Both the position numbers and the translations under genes were made by a program. 64,000 nt of DNA from Novosphingobium sp. (GTDB taxonomy: Bacteria; Pseudomonadota; Alphaproteobacteria; Sphingomonadales; Sphingomonadaceae): contig NZ_JBCNLP010000006.1 of assembly GCF_039595395.1 (NCBI RefSeq), forward strand, positions 1,059,001 through 1,123,000. Direction: 5' to 3'. The notes under the pieces are model-generated. The model saw only the letters and a list, made by a program, of their open reading frames with translations. It did no database searches and was not told the origin of the DNA. Below are positions 34,689-42,816 of the stretch, piece after piece (position 1 is the first letter of the stretch; every line of letters starts with the position of its first letter).

Positions 34689-36800
34689 ATGGACCGCCCG
34701 GTGTCTCTCGCATCCCCACCCCCCATCCCGAGGATATCCGGGCCTATCCCCTCCATGGCGAGAGACCGGTCGCCGCGCCTGACGGAAACAATCCGCAGGC
34801 TGGCGGCCGGTCATCACGCGCTGACCGATGCCTTTTTCTCGCTCAAGACGCTGATCGCGGCGCTGCTGGCTTATTACATCGCCCTTACCGCCCAGCTCGA
34901 GCGGCCCTATTGGGCGATCATCACCTGCTACATCGTGGCCCAGCCCCTGACCGGCGCGCTGCTGTCCAAAGGGCTGTTCCGTCTGGTCGGCACGGTGATC
35001 GGCGCTGGCGTGGCGCTGCTGGCGGTGCCGCATCTGGTCGATGCCCCCGAACTGCTGGTGCTGGCTCTGGCGCTCTGGCTGGGGGCCTGCTCCTATCTGG
35101 CCGCGCTGGACCGCAGGCCACAATCCTATCTCTCGCTGCTGGCCGGTTACAGCGCGATCATCGTCGCCCTGCCCACGGTGGACAACACCGAGGCCCTCTT
35201 CGAGGTCGCCGCGGCGCGGGTGCAGGAAATCGGCATCGGCATTCTGAGCGTCTCGCTGGTGCATGCGCTGCTTTTTCCCAGACCGGTATGGCACCCGCTG
35301 CGCGACCGGCTCGACAGCATCCGCGTCGATGCCTGCCGCTGGTCGAGCGATGCGCTGGCCCTGCCCCCGCGCCCCGAAACGCAGTTGTGGAGCGACCGGC
35401 GCAAGCTGGTGAGCGACCTGCACGATCTGCATCAGCTCTCCACCCATCTGCCCTATGACATGACCAGCCCGGCGGTGGTCCCGGCGATGCTGCGCGATGC
35501 CGAGACCCGGCTTGGCTGGCTGCTGCCGCTGGCCAGTTCGGTCGAGGACCGCATCACCGCGCTCAACGAAACGCGGGACGGCCTGCAGGCCGACCTTGCC
35601 GAACTGATTGAGGATGTGCGCCACTGGTTGCGCTCTGGCCTGGCACAGGGGCATGAGGCCCTGACCGAGCGGGCCCATGCACTGGAGCCCGCGCTGGCCG
35701 GAGAGGAAGACTGGCCCGACCTGCTGCGCCTCAGCCTGCTCGACCGGCTGGTCGGCTTGATCGAGGCTCATGTCGCCGCACGCACGCTGGGCGACCGCCT
35801 GCTCGCGGGCGGACAGCATCGCCCCGAGGAACCCCATGTCGGCGATGATGCCGGCCGGCGCGCGCTGCACCGCGATCATCGCGTGGCGCTGCGGGCGGCG
35901 GCCACCACCTCTCTGGCGGTGATCGTGGCCTGCGCCGTCTGGATCGCCACCGCCTGGCCCGAAGGCGCCGCCGCCGTGGTGAGCGCGGCAATCATCTGCG
36001 CGCTGTTCAGCCATCTGGACGCCCCCTTGCGGGCGGCGCGCCATGTCTTCCTCGGCACGGTGGGTGCCGTGGTGGCGGCAGGCGTCCTTGCCTTCGGACT
36101 GATGCCTCAGGTCGATACATTCGAGATGGTGGCGCTGCTCCTCTCGCCTTTCCTGCTGTTGCTGGGCTGGCTGCTGGCCCGCCCGGAGCGCGCGCCTTAT
36201 GGCGTGGGCGCGGCGCTGGCCTTTCCGGGGCTGGCGGGGCTGGACCTTGCCTATGACGGCAATTTCGAGAGTTTCGCCAATCAGGCGGCGGCGCAAGTGG
36301 TGGGCTCGCTGCTGGCGTGCCTGATGCTGGCACTGCTGCGCGACACCGGCGCGGCCACGGCGGCGCGCCGACTGGCACGCGCGGGCTGGAATGAATTGGC
36401 TCGCAAGGCACAGGGACAGACCGCGCCCGAAACAACCGCGTGGATCAGCCGCATGCTGGACCGGATGGTGCTGCTCGGCCCGCATCTCTCGGCGCTGGGC
36501 AATGATGATGCGCTGACCGACGATCGCCTGCGCGATATCAGGATCGGCATGGCGCTCGACGATCTGGCGCGGGTCGGCGTGAGGGCGCAGGGGCGGCAGG
36601 CGCGGCAGATCACCGTCATCCGGGCGCGGCTGCGGCGGCAATGCCTGGCAGCGCGCACAAGGGGCGTGCTGGAGGCGGATGGCCCTCTCAGGCGCTCGAT
36701 CGACAGGGCGCTGGCCAGCGCGCATGGGCTGCCCCCGTCACCCGCCAAGCGCAGCCTGTTGCTGGCGCTGGTTGGGCTGATCCGCAATCTGTCCTCCTGA
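34689..36800 (+). CDS. FUSC-family membrane exporter (AaeB/YccS-like)
   Basis: The 703-residue protein has two membrane blocks of about five helices each (about 40-190 and 395-530), separated and followed by soluble helical parts. This is the two-halves plan of FUSC/aromatic acid exporters. The first block includes LERPYWAIITCYIVAQPLTGA, a strong FUSC signature. Relatives such as AaeB export hydroxylated aromatic acids with a periplasmic adaptor, which is not encoded next to this gene. A divergent CatR/BenM-like LysR regulator supports an aromatic substrate. The start may be the ATG at 34689 or an in-frame ATG at 34755; neither has a clear ribosome binding site. Confidence 0.87.
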   Translation: MDRPVSLASPPPIPRISGPIPSMARDRSPRLTETIRRLAAGHHALTDAFFSLKTLIAALLAYYIALTAQLERPYWAIITCYIVAQPLTGALLSKGLFRLVGTVIGAGVALLAVPHLVDAPELLVLALALWLGACSYLAALDRRPQSYLSLLAGYSAIIVALPTVDNTEALFEVAAARVQEIGIGILSVSLVHALLFPRPVWHPLRDRLDSIRVDACRWSSDALALPPRPETQLWSDRRKLVSDLHDLHQLSTHLPYDMTSPAVVPAMLRDAETRLGWLLPLASSVEDRITALNETRDGLQADLAELIEDVRHWLRSGLAQGHEALTERAHALEPALAGEEDWPDLLRLSLLDRLVGLIEAHVAARTLGDRLLAGGQHRPEEPHVGDDAGRRALHRDHRVALRAAATTSLAVIVACAVWIATAWPEGAAAVVSAAIICALFSHLDAPLRAARHVFLGTVGAVVAAGVLAFGLMPQVDTFEMVALLLSPFLLLLGWLLARPERAPYGVGAALAFPGLAGLDLAYDGNFESFANQAAAQVVGSLLACLMLALLRDTGAATAARRLARAGWNELARKAQGQTAPETTAWISRMLDRMVLLGPHLSALGNDDALTDDRLRDIRIGMALDDLARVGVRAQGRQARQITVIRARLRRQCLAARTRGVLEADGPLRRSIDRALASAHGLPPSPAKRSLLLALVGLIRNLSS

Positions 36801-36847
36801 TGGATCGCGACTTGCTGTCTTCGCGTGCCACGGGCTAGTCATGCTCG

Positions 36848-37381
36848 ATGAGCCATGGTCTGTTCCGCCCCGATCTCGTCACCGAACGCTTGCGTCTGCG
36901 GCGCCCTGACGACGGCGATGCGGAGGCCATCCTCGGCATCGCGGGAAACTGGGAGGTCGCCCGAAGGCTGGCGCGTGTGCCGCATCCCTATGAGCCGGGC
37001 GACGCCCGCTTCTTTCTGGAGCAGATCGTGCCCGCCGAATGGGTCTGGGCGATCACGCTGCAGAGCAACGCGCTGCTGGGGGGGATCGGCCTGACACCGG
37101 ATGAGGAGGCCGATAGCGCCGAGCTGGGCTACTGGCTGTCCCCCACCCATTGGGGGCGGGGAATAACCACCGAGGCGGCCAGAACCGTCATCGCCTTCGG
37201 CTTCGAAGAGTTGGGCCTGCCCGCCATCACATCGGGCTATTTCGCGGACAATCCCGCCTCGGGCCGCGTGCTGGGCAAGCTGGGCTTTGTCGAGACCGGT
37301 CGGGGCATGCGCCCGTGTCTGGCACGCGGGGGCGAGGTGGCGGCGGTCAGGATGATCCTGCCGCGTTCTGCCCAAGCCTGA
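36848..37381 (+). CDS. GNAT-family N-acetyltransferase (RimJ/RimL-like)
   Basis: The 177-residue protein has the GNAT fold of the RimJ/RimL branch. TERLRLRRPDDGDAEAIL is at the N-terminus, and the acetyl-CoA-binding part contains LSPTHWGRGITTEAARTVIAFGF, then NPASGRVLGKLGF. It would transfer acetyl groups to an N-terminus or small amine; the target is unknown. It converges on cobA with 8 bp between stops and stands outside the nitrate cluster's regulation. Confidence 0.88.
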   Translation: MSHGLFRPDLVTERLRLRRPDDGDAEAILGIAGNWEVARRLARVPHPYEPGDARFFLEQIVPAEWVWAITLQSNALLGGIGLTPDEEADSAELGYWLSPTHWGRGITTEAARTVIAFGFEELGLPAITSGYFADNPASGRVLGKLGFVETGRGMRPCLARGGEVAAVRMILPRSAQA

Positions 37382-37389
37382 TCGAAGCG

Positions 37390-38154
37390 TCAGCCCACCG
37401 CCACGGCGCTTTGCGCCACCGCCATGCGCGGTGCCACCGCCTCGCCGATCAGCAGCAGCGTGGGGTCATCGTCGCTGATGGTCGCCACCAGAAAGCCCAG
37501 CGAGGCCAGATTGCCCCGGATCAACCGCTCATTGGGCAGCGAGACATTGACCGCCACCATCACCGGCGTCTCCGGAGAGCGCCCCGCCGCGATCAACTGC
37601 CGCGCAACCTCGCCCGCCGCCTCGCGCCCCATATAGATGCCCAGCGTGGCGTCACCCGCCAGAGCCTGCCAGTCTAGATTCAGCTTTTCGCCGGCACGGA
37701 CATGAGCGGTGACAAAGGTGATCCCCCGCGCCGCGCCGCGCAACGTCAGCGATGCTTGCCCCCGCGCCGCCGCCGCGCTGGCCGTGGTGATGCCCGGACA
37801 GACGCGGCAGACCACCCCGCCGGCGGCCAGATGGTCGATCTCCTCGGCGCTGCGGCCAAAGATCGACGGGTCGCCGCCTTTCAGCCGCACCACGCGTTTG
37901 CCCTCCAGCGCCGCCGCCAAGAGCAGATCGTTGATGCCGCCCTGCGCCTTGCTGTGGCGGCCCGAGCGCTTGCCGACGCTAACCAGCGCCGTGCCCCGCT
38001 TAGCCAGCGCCAGCACCTCGGGGCCGACCAGCGCATCGTAAAAGATGACATCGGCCTGCCGGATCAGCCTTTCGGCCTTGCGGGTCAGCAGCTCCGGATC
38101 GCCGGGGCCTGCCCCGACCAGCCAGACCATGCCGGAGGGGAAATCGCCGCCCAT
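37390..38154 (-). CDS. cobA: uroporphyrinogen-III C-methyltransferase
   Basis: The 254-residue enzyme is a SAM-dependent tetrapyrrole methylase that turns uroporphyrinogen III into precorrin-2, the first step to siroheme. Motifs are VWLVGAGPGDPELLT near residue 9, VRLKGGDPSIFGR (about 85), CPGITTASAAAA (about 115) and the GIYMG loop. It lacks the CysG dehydrogenase/chelatase domain, so siroheme completion needs another gene. The ATG shares one base with the nirD stop (TGATG), placing it in the nirBD operon, which makes sense because NirB uses siroheme. Confidence 0.93.
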   Translation of the reverse strand: MGGDFPSGMVWLVGAGPGDPELLTRKAERLIRQADVIFYDALVGPEVLALAKRGTALVSVGKRSGRHSKAQGGINDLLLAAALEGKRVVRLKGGDPSIFGRSAEEIDHLAAGGVVCRVCPGITTASAAAARGQASLTLRGAARGITFVTAHVRAGEKLNLDWQALAGDATLGIYMGREAAGEVARQLIAAGRSPETPVMVAVNVSLPNERLIRGNLASLGFLVATISDDDPTLLLIGEAVAPRMAVAQSAVAVG

Positions 38155-38507
38155 CAGGCGACGCGCTCCGGCGCGGTGGCGGCGATCACCGCATCGCGGC
38201 GCAGATAGATGCGCCCGGCATCGACCCGCAGCGGGATCGTGGGCACACATCCCTCATCATCGCCCAGCGCATGGCCGGTCTTCAGGCTGATGTTCCAGCT
38301 ATGCAGCGGGCAGGTGACGACCGTGCCATGCACGATCCCCTGCGACAAAGGCCCATGCTTGTGCGGGCATTTGTTGACCAGCGCAAAGAACTCGCCGCCC
38401 ATCGTGTGGAAGATGGCAATCTCCTCGCCACCCTGTACCGGCAGGGTGCGCGCATTGCCCGCGCTGATCTGAGTCACCGGGCCGATATCGAGCCAATCGC
38501 CAATCAT
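38154..38507 (-). CDS. nirD: nitrite reductase small subunit
   Basis: The 117-residue protein is the small subunit of assimilatory NADH nitrite reductase. It has the Rieske-like fold with the full set of cluster ligands: CPHKHG (about residue 45) and CPLHSW (about 63). Some NirD proteins lack these, so a [2Fe-2S] cluster is likely here. The ATG overlaps the nirB stop by 4 nt (ATGA) and the stop overlaps the cobA start, giving a tightly coupled nirB-nirD-cobA operon controlled from the nirB leader. Confidence 0.93.
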   Translation of the reverse strand: MIGDWLDIGPVTQISAGNARTLPVQGGEEIAIFHTMGGEFFALVNKCPHKHGPLSQGIVHGTVVTCPLHSWNISLKTGHALGDDEGCVPTIPLRVDAGRIYLRRDAVIAATAPERVA

Positions 38508-40996
38508 TCCGCGGCCTCCTTGATCTGCATGGTGGGAAAGGGGCGGAACTCCGCCAGATGCTGGTGCAGTTCGGAGTCCTCGCCAGCGGCGCGGCGCGCC
38601 CATGGGTCATCCTGCATGAATTGCTGCGAATAGCGGAAACGGGCGGCGAGGCTGGCGATGGCATCGGGGTCATCGAACAGGCCCGCCTTCACATGATCGA
38701 GCCCGACACGCTCGATCCATGGCGCGGTGCGTTCCAGATACCAGGCCTGCTCGCGGTAAAGCTGGATGAAGGCGGCGCAGACATCGAGCGCCTCCTGCTC
38801 GGTCGCCACCTTGCACAGCAGGTCGGTGCCGCGCAGATGGATGCCGCCATTGCCGCCGACATGCAGTTCATAGCCGCTGTCGACACAGATCACGCCGAAG
38901 TCCTTGATCGTCGCCTCGGCGCAATTGCGTGGGCAGCCGCTGACCGCGATCTTGAATTTGTGAGGCATCCAGCTTCCCCAGGTCATCTGCTCGGTCTTGA
39001 TGCCCAGCCCTGTGGAATCCTGCGTGCCGAAACGGCACCATTCAGACCCCACACAGGTCTTCACCGTGCGCAGCGACTTGCCATAGGCATGGCCCGAGAC
39101 CATCCCCGCAGCGTTCAGATCGGCCCAGATATGGGGCAAATCCTCCTTCTTGATGCCGAACAGGTCGAGCCGCTGGCCGCCCGTCACCTTCACCATGCGG
39201 GCGCCATATTTGTCGGCGGCGTCGGCGATGGCGCGCAATTCATTGGGGGTGGTCACACCGCCCCACATGCGCGGGACGACCGAATAGGTGCCGTCCTTCT
39301 GGATGTTGGCATGCATGCGCTCGTTGACGAAGCGGCTCTTCTGGTCATCGACATAGACGCCCGGCCAGGCGCACAGCAGGTAATAGTTGAGCGCCGGGCG
39401 GCAGGAGGCGCAGCCATCGGGCGTGGTCCAGTGCAGTTCCTGCATGACCTGCGGAATGGCCTTCAGTTCCTTTTCAAGGATCAGGCGGCGGACATCATCA
39501 TGGGAAAAGCTGGTGCATTTGCAGACCGTCCTGGGGCCCGACTTCACCTCATCGCCCAGCGTGATCGCCAGCAGGCTTTCCACCAGACCCGTGCAGGAGC
39601 CGCAGGAAGCGCTGGCCTTGCATTGGCTGCGCACCGCATCGAGCGAACAGGCGCCGCCCTCGATGGTGGAGACGACCATGCCCTTGGTCACACCGTTGCA
39701 GCCGCAGATCTCGGCATCATCCGACAGGGCCGCGACGGCGGCATGCGGGTCGCTGGACGCGCCGCCGCCCATGGCGAAGGCCTGACCGAAGATCAGCCCC
39801 TGACGGATGTCGGCAATGTCCTCGCCGCGCTTGAGCAGGTCGAAATACCAGTTGCCATCCGCCGTATCGCCATAGAGCACGGCGCCGACCAGCCGGTTGT
39901 CTTTCACGATCACGCGCTTGTAGATGCCATGGGCGGCATCGCGCATGACGATGTCCTCGCAGCCTTCGCCGCCGCTGAAATCGCCCGCCGAGAACAGATC
40001 GATGCCAGAGACCTTCAGCTTGGTCGAGGTCACCGAACCGCTGTAGCCCGAGGGCTTGCCCGTGGCGCTGTCGGCCAGGCTGCGGCACATCTCCCACAGC
40101 GGCGCGACAAGGCCATAGCAGGCGCCATTGTGCTGCACGCATTCGCCCACGGCCATGATCGCCGGGTCGCTGGTGAGCATATGATCGTCGACCAGAATGC
40201 CGCGCTCAACCTCAAGGCCGGCGGCCTTGGCCAGCGCGGTGGCCGGGCGGATCCCCACGGCCATCACCACGATATCGGCGGGGATCTCGCGGCCATCCTT
40301 CAGCTTCACGCCCGCAACCTTGCCGTCGCGGCCGAGGATTTCGCCGGTGTCGGCCCCGGTCAGGATCGTCTGGCCGCGCCGTTCCAGCTCGCTTTTCAGC
40401 AGCCAGCCTGCCGCCTCATCGAGCTGGCGCTCCATCAGCGTGGGCATCAGATGGATCACCGTCACATCCATGCCGCGCAGGGCGAGGCCATGGGCTGCCT
40501 CCAGCCCCAGCAGGCCGCCGCCGATGACCACGGCATGGCCGCCCTTCTGCGCCGCCGTCAGCATCTTGTCGACGTCATCGAGATCGCGGAAGGTGACCAC
40601 GCCCTCCAGATCCTTGCCCGGCACCGGGATGATGAAGGGATCGGAGCCGGTGGCGATCAGCAGGCGGTCATAGGTTTCGACGCGACCGGACTGGGCCGTC
40701 ACCGTCTGGGCCTTGCGGTCGATCGAAACCACCGCATCGCCCGACACCAGCGTGATGTCGTTGTCGAGGTACCAAGCCGCATCGTTGATGACGATATCGT
40801 CGAAGGCCTTCTCGCCCGAGAGCACGGGCGAGAGCATGATGCGGTTGTAATTCACGCGCGGCTCGGCGCCGAAGATGGTGATGGCATAGCGCGAAGGATC
40901 ACGCGCCAGAATTTCCTCCACGGCGCGGCATCCGGCCATGCCGTTGCCGATAACGACCAGCTTTTCGCGCTGATGGATGCTGCCTTGGGCGTTCAT
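38504..40996 (-). CDS. nirB: assimilatory nitrite reductase large subunit
   Basis: The 830-residue enzyme reduces nitrite to ammonium with NAD(P)H. Domains run in the usual order. An N-terminal FAD/NAD disulfide-oxidoreductase module (about 10-300; VVIGNGMAG and VVIGGGLLGLEAAHGLALRG) is followed by BFD-like [2Fe-2S] domains (about 415-520; CGCNGVTKG, CGSCTG, CKCTS). The siroheme/[4Fe-4S] reductase halves (about 550-790) carry cluster cysteines in TCVGSEWCRFG and SGCPRNC. I chose the ATG at 40996; the frame stays open through the leader to 41188, but that part forms the antiterminator and terminator hairpins. It heads the nirB-nirD-cobA operon. Confidence 0.95.
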   Translation of the reverse strand: MNAQGSIHQREKLVVIGNGMAGCRAVEEILARDPSRYAITIFGAEPRVNYNRIMLSPVLSGEKAFDDIVINDAAWYLDNDITLVSGDAVVSIDRKAQTVTAQSGRVETYDRLLIATGSDPFIIPVPGKDLEGVVTFRDLDDVDKMLTAAQKGGHAVVIGGGLLGLEAAHGLALRGMDVTVIHLMPTLMERQLDEAAGWLLKSELERRGQTILTGADTGEILGRDGKVAGVKLKDGREIPADIVVMAVGIRPATALAKAAGLEVERGILVDDHMLTSDPAIMAVGECVQHNGACYGLVAPLWEMCRSLADSATGKPSGYSGSVTSTKLKVSGIDLFSAGDFSGGEGCEDIVMRDAAHGIYKRVIVKDNRLVGAVLYGDTADGNWYFDLLKRGEDIADIRQGLIFGQAFAMGGGASSDPHAAVAALSDDAEICGCNGVTKGMVVSTIEGGACSLDAVRSQCKASASCGSCTGLVESLLAITLGDEVKSGPRTVCKCTSFSHDDVRRLILEKELKAIPQVMQELHWTTPDGCASCRPALNYYLLCAWPGVYVDDQKSRFVNERMHANIQKDGTYSVVPRMWGGVTTPNELRAIADAADKYGARMVKVTGGQRLDLFGIKKEDLPHIWADLNAAGMVSGHAYGKSLRTVKTCVGSEWCRFGTQDSTGLGIKTEQMTWGSWMPHKFKIAVSGCPRNCAEATIKDFGVICVDSGYELHVGGNGGIHLRGTDLLCKVATEQEALDVCAAFIQLYREQAWYLERTAPWIERVGLDHVKAGLFDDPDAIASLAARFRYSQQFMQDDPWARRAAGEDSELHQHLAEFRPFPTMQIKEAAE

Positions 40997-41030
40997 GCTC
41001 GCAAATGCTCCCGTGGGTGCGAGACAACGC

Positions 41031-41073
41031 AAAAAACCGCCACGAACCGAGCCATAAGGCTGGACCGAGGCGG
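41031..41073 (-). terminator. leader terminator of nirB
   Basis: On the minus strand CCGCC...GGCGG closes a long stem-loop (inner AGCC/GGCT stem) followed by TTTTTT. It lies 35 nt before the nirB ATG, so it would stop transcription before the gene unless an antiterminator acts. Its 5' arm overlaps the 3' arm of the hexaloop hairpin at 41070-41085. Confidence 0.8.
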
Positions 41074-41163
41074 CGACGTTGCCACGCATGGAATGAAGTG
41101 ACATCTGAGACCGGACGAATCGCCCCCCTTTGGGCGGCCGGATCAGATGATGTTCGATGATCC
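41070..41163 (-). promoter_or_regulatory. ANTAR-type (NasT) antiterminator element in the nirB leader
   Basis: Hairpin P2 (41070-41085) is GTGGC-AACGTC-GCCGC: a 5-bp stem and a six-base loop with A at position 1 and G at position 4, the hallmark of ANTAR-protein RNA targets. An upstream element at 41140-41163 contains ATCGAA (also A1, G4) and a GGATCA/TGATCC inverted repeat as candidate P1. P2 and the terminator are mutually exclusive because they share the GCCGCC arm. NasT, encoded 3 kb upstream, is the expected ligand. Confidence 0.75.
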
Positions 41164-41210
41164 TACCCCCTGCCGCGCCATCCGCCAAGGGACTTTTTTG
41201 CAGCGCAGCA
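41160..41210 (-). promoter_or_regulatory. nirB promoter with upstream motif
   Basis: On the minus strand a -35-like TTGGCG (41183-41188) and a -10-like TAGGAT (41160-41165) are 17 bp apart. Six bp upstream of the -35 lies TGCTGCGCTGCAAAAA (41195-41210). The porin promoter has the same motif at the same distance. Transcription would start at about the P1 element of the leader. Confidence 0.5.
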
Positions 41211-41230
41211 GGAAGGCGGTATCGGCAGGC

Positions 41231-42538
41231 TCAAAAAGCGTAATCAGCCTCCAGCCAGAATTTCTTCGTGTCGGTGCCGAAGCCCTTGGCGACATAGCTG
41301 GCATATTTCACCAGCCAGTTGACCCTGCGCGTGCGGAAGCCCACCGAGGCGTCCACCTCATCGCCGAATTTGACATTGCCCACGTCGGACCCGAACCAGT
41401 GATAGCTGACGGCGTAGTTGAGCCCCGGCAGCGCCTTCACCTTGGGAAATTTGCCCGACAGGCCGACATAGCTGTCGCCAAGGCCCGCGTTGGGCGTGGT
41501 CAGAAACACATCCGCCCAGCCATCGAATTTGTGAAGCGTCGCCATCGGCGTCTGCATCGACCATGTGCCGCCCACCGCATTGGCATCGGCGCCCATCAGC
41601 TCATAACCGGCGTTGAGGGTCTGGTTGTGGGCCGTCAGCGCGGCATCGCCCAGGTAGTATTTCACATTATAGGCCCGCGTGTTGTTGCCGTAATTTGACT
41701 GGCGGGCAAAGCTGCCGGTCAGCCCCAGCGAGACGGTCCTGCTCAGAGGCAGCAGCGTCGCGAAACGCATGCCATAGGTCTGCGAACTGTCGAGCTGACC
41801 GCGCGTGCTTGGCAGGTTGATAAAGCCGGTCTTGTCGTAATCGAGCAGATAGGCAAAGCCTTTCAAGGAGATCGGCCCATCCTTCACCCCGCCGTTCACA
41901 AAGACGAAGCGCCCCGAATAATAATCACGCGGGTTGCCATAGGCGCCATAGATCGAATGCTGCTGGATGGCATAAGTCGCATCCAGATCGAACACGCCCT
42001 GATGCACCTGCCCGCGCACGGCGTCGAAGACCTGCTCATTCTGCCGCCAGCCCACCGAGCCGACGAAACGCTGATCGTCCAGATTGATGCGCTGACGCCC
42101 CAGCGTGAGGGTCAGCGCCTTGGTGGCATATTGCAGTTGCAGCCGGTTGAGCCCCAGGGTCTGCGGATCGGCAACGGTGGCCAGCGCCGGGCGATATTGA
42201 TCGTTGTTGGCCACGGCAAAGGGAAAGGCGCTGTAATCCTTGTCGAGCGCAAGCGTCCCCACCGCCTCGGCCAGAAAGCCCAGATGGCTGTGCGTGTCCT
42301 TCACCTCGAAGCCCAGACGAGTGCGCAAGGTGACGGCATCGGCGGATTTCGTGCCCGCATCGACATCCTCCCAACGCAGCCGGGCATCCAGCATGGGATC
42401 GAAACTGACACCATCGCCAATGCTGATCGGATCTCCGACATGCGACTGCGCCGGGGCCGTATCGGCCCGCGCCGATTGAGCCATGCCCAGCAGGCCGGTC
42501 AGGGCGATCATCGCGGCTTGCGTTCTGAAACTCTTCAT
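41231..42538 (-). CDS. alginate-export-like outer-membrane porin
   Basis: The 435-residue protein has a signal peptide (about 1-26, ending SARAD) and the beta-barrel pattern of the alginate_exp family: RLRWEDVDAG near residue 55, LTLGRQRINLDDQRFVGSVGWRQNEQVFDAVRG in the middle and an aromatic last residue (EADYAF). These are monomeric 18-strand-type channels. The gene has its own leader with an ANTAR hairpin and terminator like that of nirB, between nasS and nirB, which points to a channel for nitrate, nitrite or another anion needed during nitrate assimilation. That role is inference. The ATG at 42538 starts the signal peptide; longer frames cross the leader. Confidence 0.85.
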   Translation of the reverse strand: MKSFRTQAAMIALTGLLGMAQSARADTAPAQSHVGDPISIGDGVSFDPMLDARLRWEDVDAGTKSADAVTLRTRLGFEVKDTHSHLGFLAEAVGTLALDKDYSAFPFAVANNDQYRPALATVADPQTLGLNRLQLQYATKALTLTLGRQRINLDDQRFVGSVGWRQNEQVFDAVRGQVHQGVFDLDATYAIQQHSIYGAYGNPRDYYSGRFVFVNGGVKDGPISLKGFAYLLDYDKTGFINLPSTRGQLDSSQTYGMRFATLLPLSRTVSLGLTGSFARQSNYGNNTRAYNVKYYLGDAALTAHNQTLNAGYELMGADANAVGGTWSMQTPMATLHKFDGWADVFLTTPNAGLGDSYVGLSGKFPKVKALPGLNYAVSYHWFGSDVGNVKFGDEVDASVGFRTRRVNWLVKYASYVAKGFGTDTKKFWLEADYAF

Positions 42539-42618
42539 CCGTCTGTTCCCCCATCGAACATCTTGCGCCAATCCCCGACGACAGCGATGCGGGCAGCGGC
42601 CAGTGGGCCGCGCACACG

Positions 42619-42664
42619 AAAAAGCCGCCACGATCGTCCCCCTTCACGGGGGCGATCGGGCGGC
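42619..42664 (-). terminator. leader terminator of the porin gene
   Basis: On the minus strand GCCGCC...GGCGGC with an inner GATCG/CGATC stem and a CCCCC...GGGGG top forms a strong hairpin followed by TTTTT. It lies about 80 nt before the porin ATG. The 5' arm overlaps the hexaloop hairpin at 42660-42675. Confidence 0.85.
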
Positions 42665-42716
42665 ATCGTTGCCACGCATGAATGCTGTCGAACCGCCGGG
42701 GATGTTCGATCCATCC
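42660..42716 (-). promoter_or_regulatory. ANTAR-type (NasT) antiterminator element in the porin leader
   Basis: P2 (42660-42675) is GTGGC-AACGAT-GCCGC, a six-base loop with A1 and G4. P1 (42700-42716) is a GGAT(G)G/CATCC stem with the loop ATCGAA, again A1 and G4. P2's 3' arm is the terminator's 5' arm, so only one of the two can form. The arrangement matches the nirB leader nearly base for base in the loops. Confidence 0.78.
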
Positions 42717-42744
42717 TTGGACCGGCCCGGCTCGTTCTGTGCTT

Positions 42745-42796
42745 AGGCTAAGGGCTTTACGGGATTTCTGCCAAGTCTAATTTTTGCAATGCAGCA
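42745..42796 (-). promoter_or_regulatory. porin promoter with upstream motif
   Basis: Minus-strand TTGGCA (42769-42774) and TAGCCT (42745-42750) are 18 bp apart. TGCTGCATTGCAAAAA (42781-42796) lies 6 bp upstream of the -35, identical to the nirB motif at all but two positions. Confidence 0.5.
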
Positions 42797-42816
42797 CGAA
42801 AATTTTCAGAACACCT

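Noticed and set aside
34533..36725. Open frame of 730 codons opposite the FUSC gene
   Set aside because: Antisense shadow of a clear membrane protein; no recognisable motif.
38558..41101. Open frame of 847 codons opposite nirB
   Set aside because: It is the antisense of a well-conserved gene. Composition (many His, Gln, Arg, Ala) is the usual GC-rich shadow pattern with no domain.
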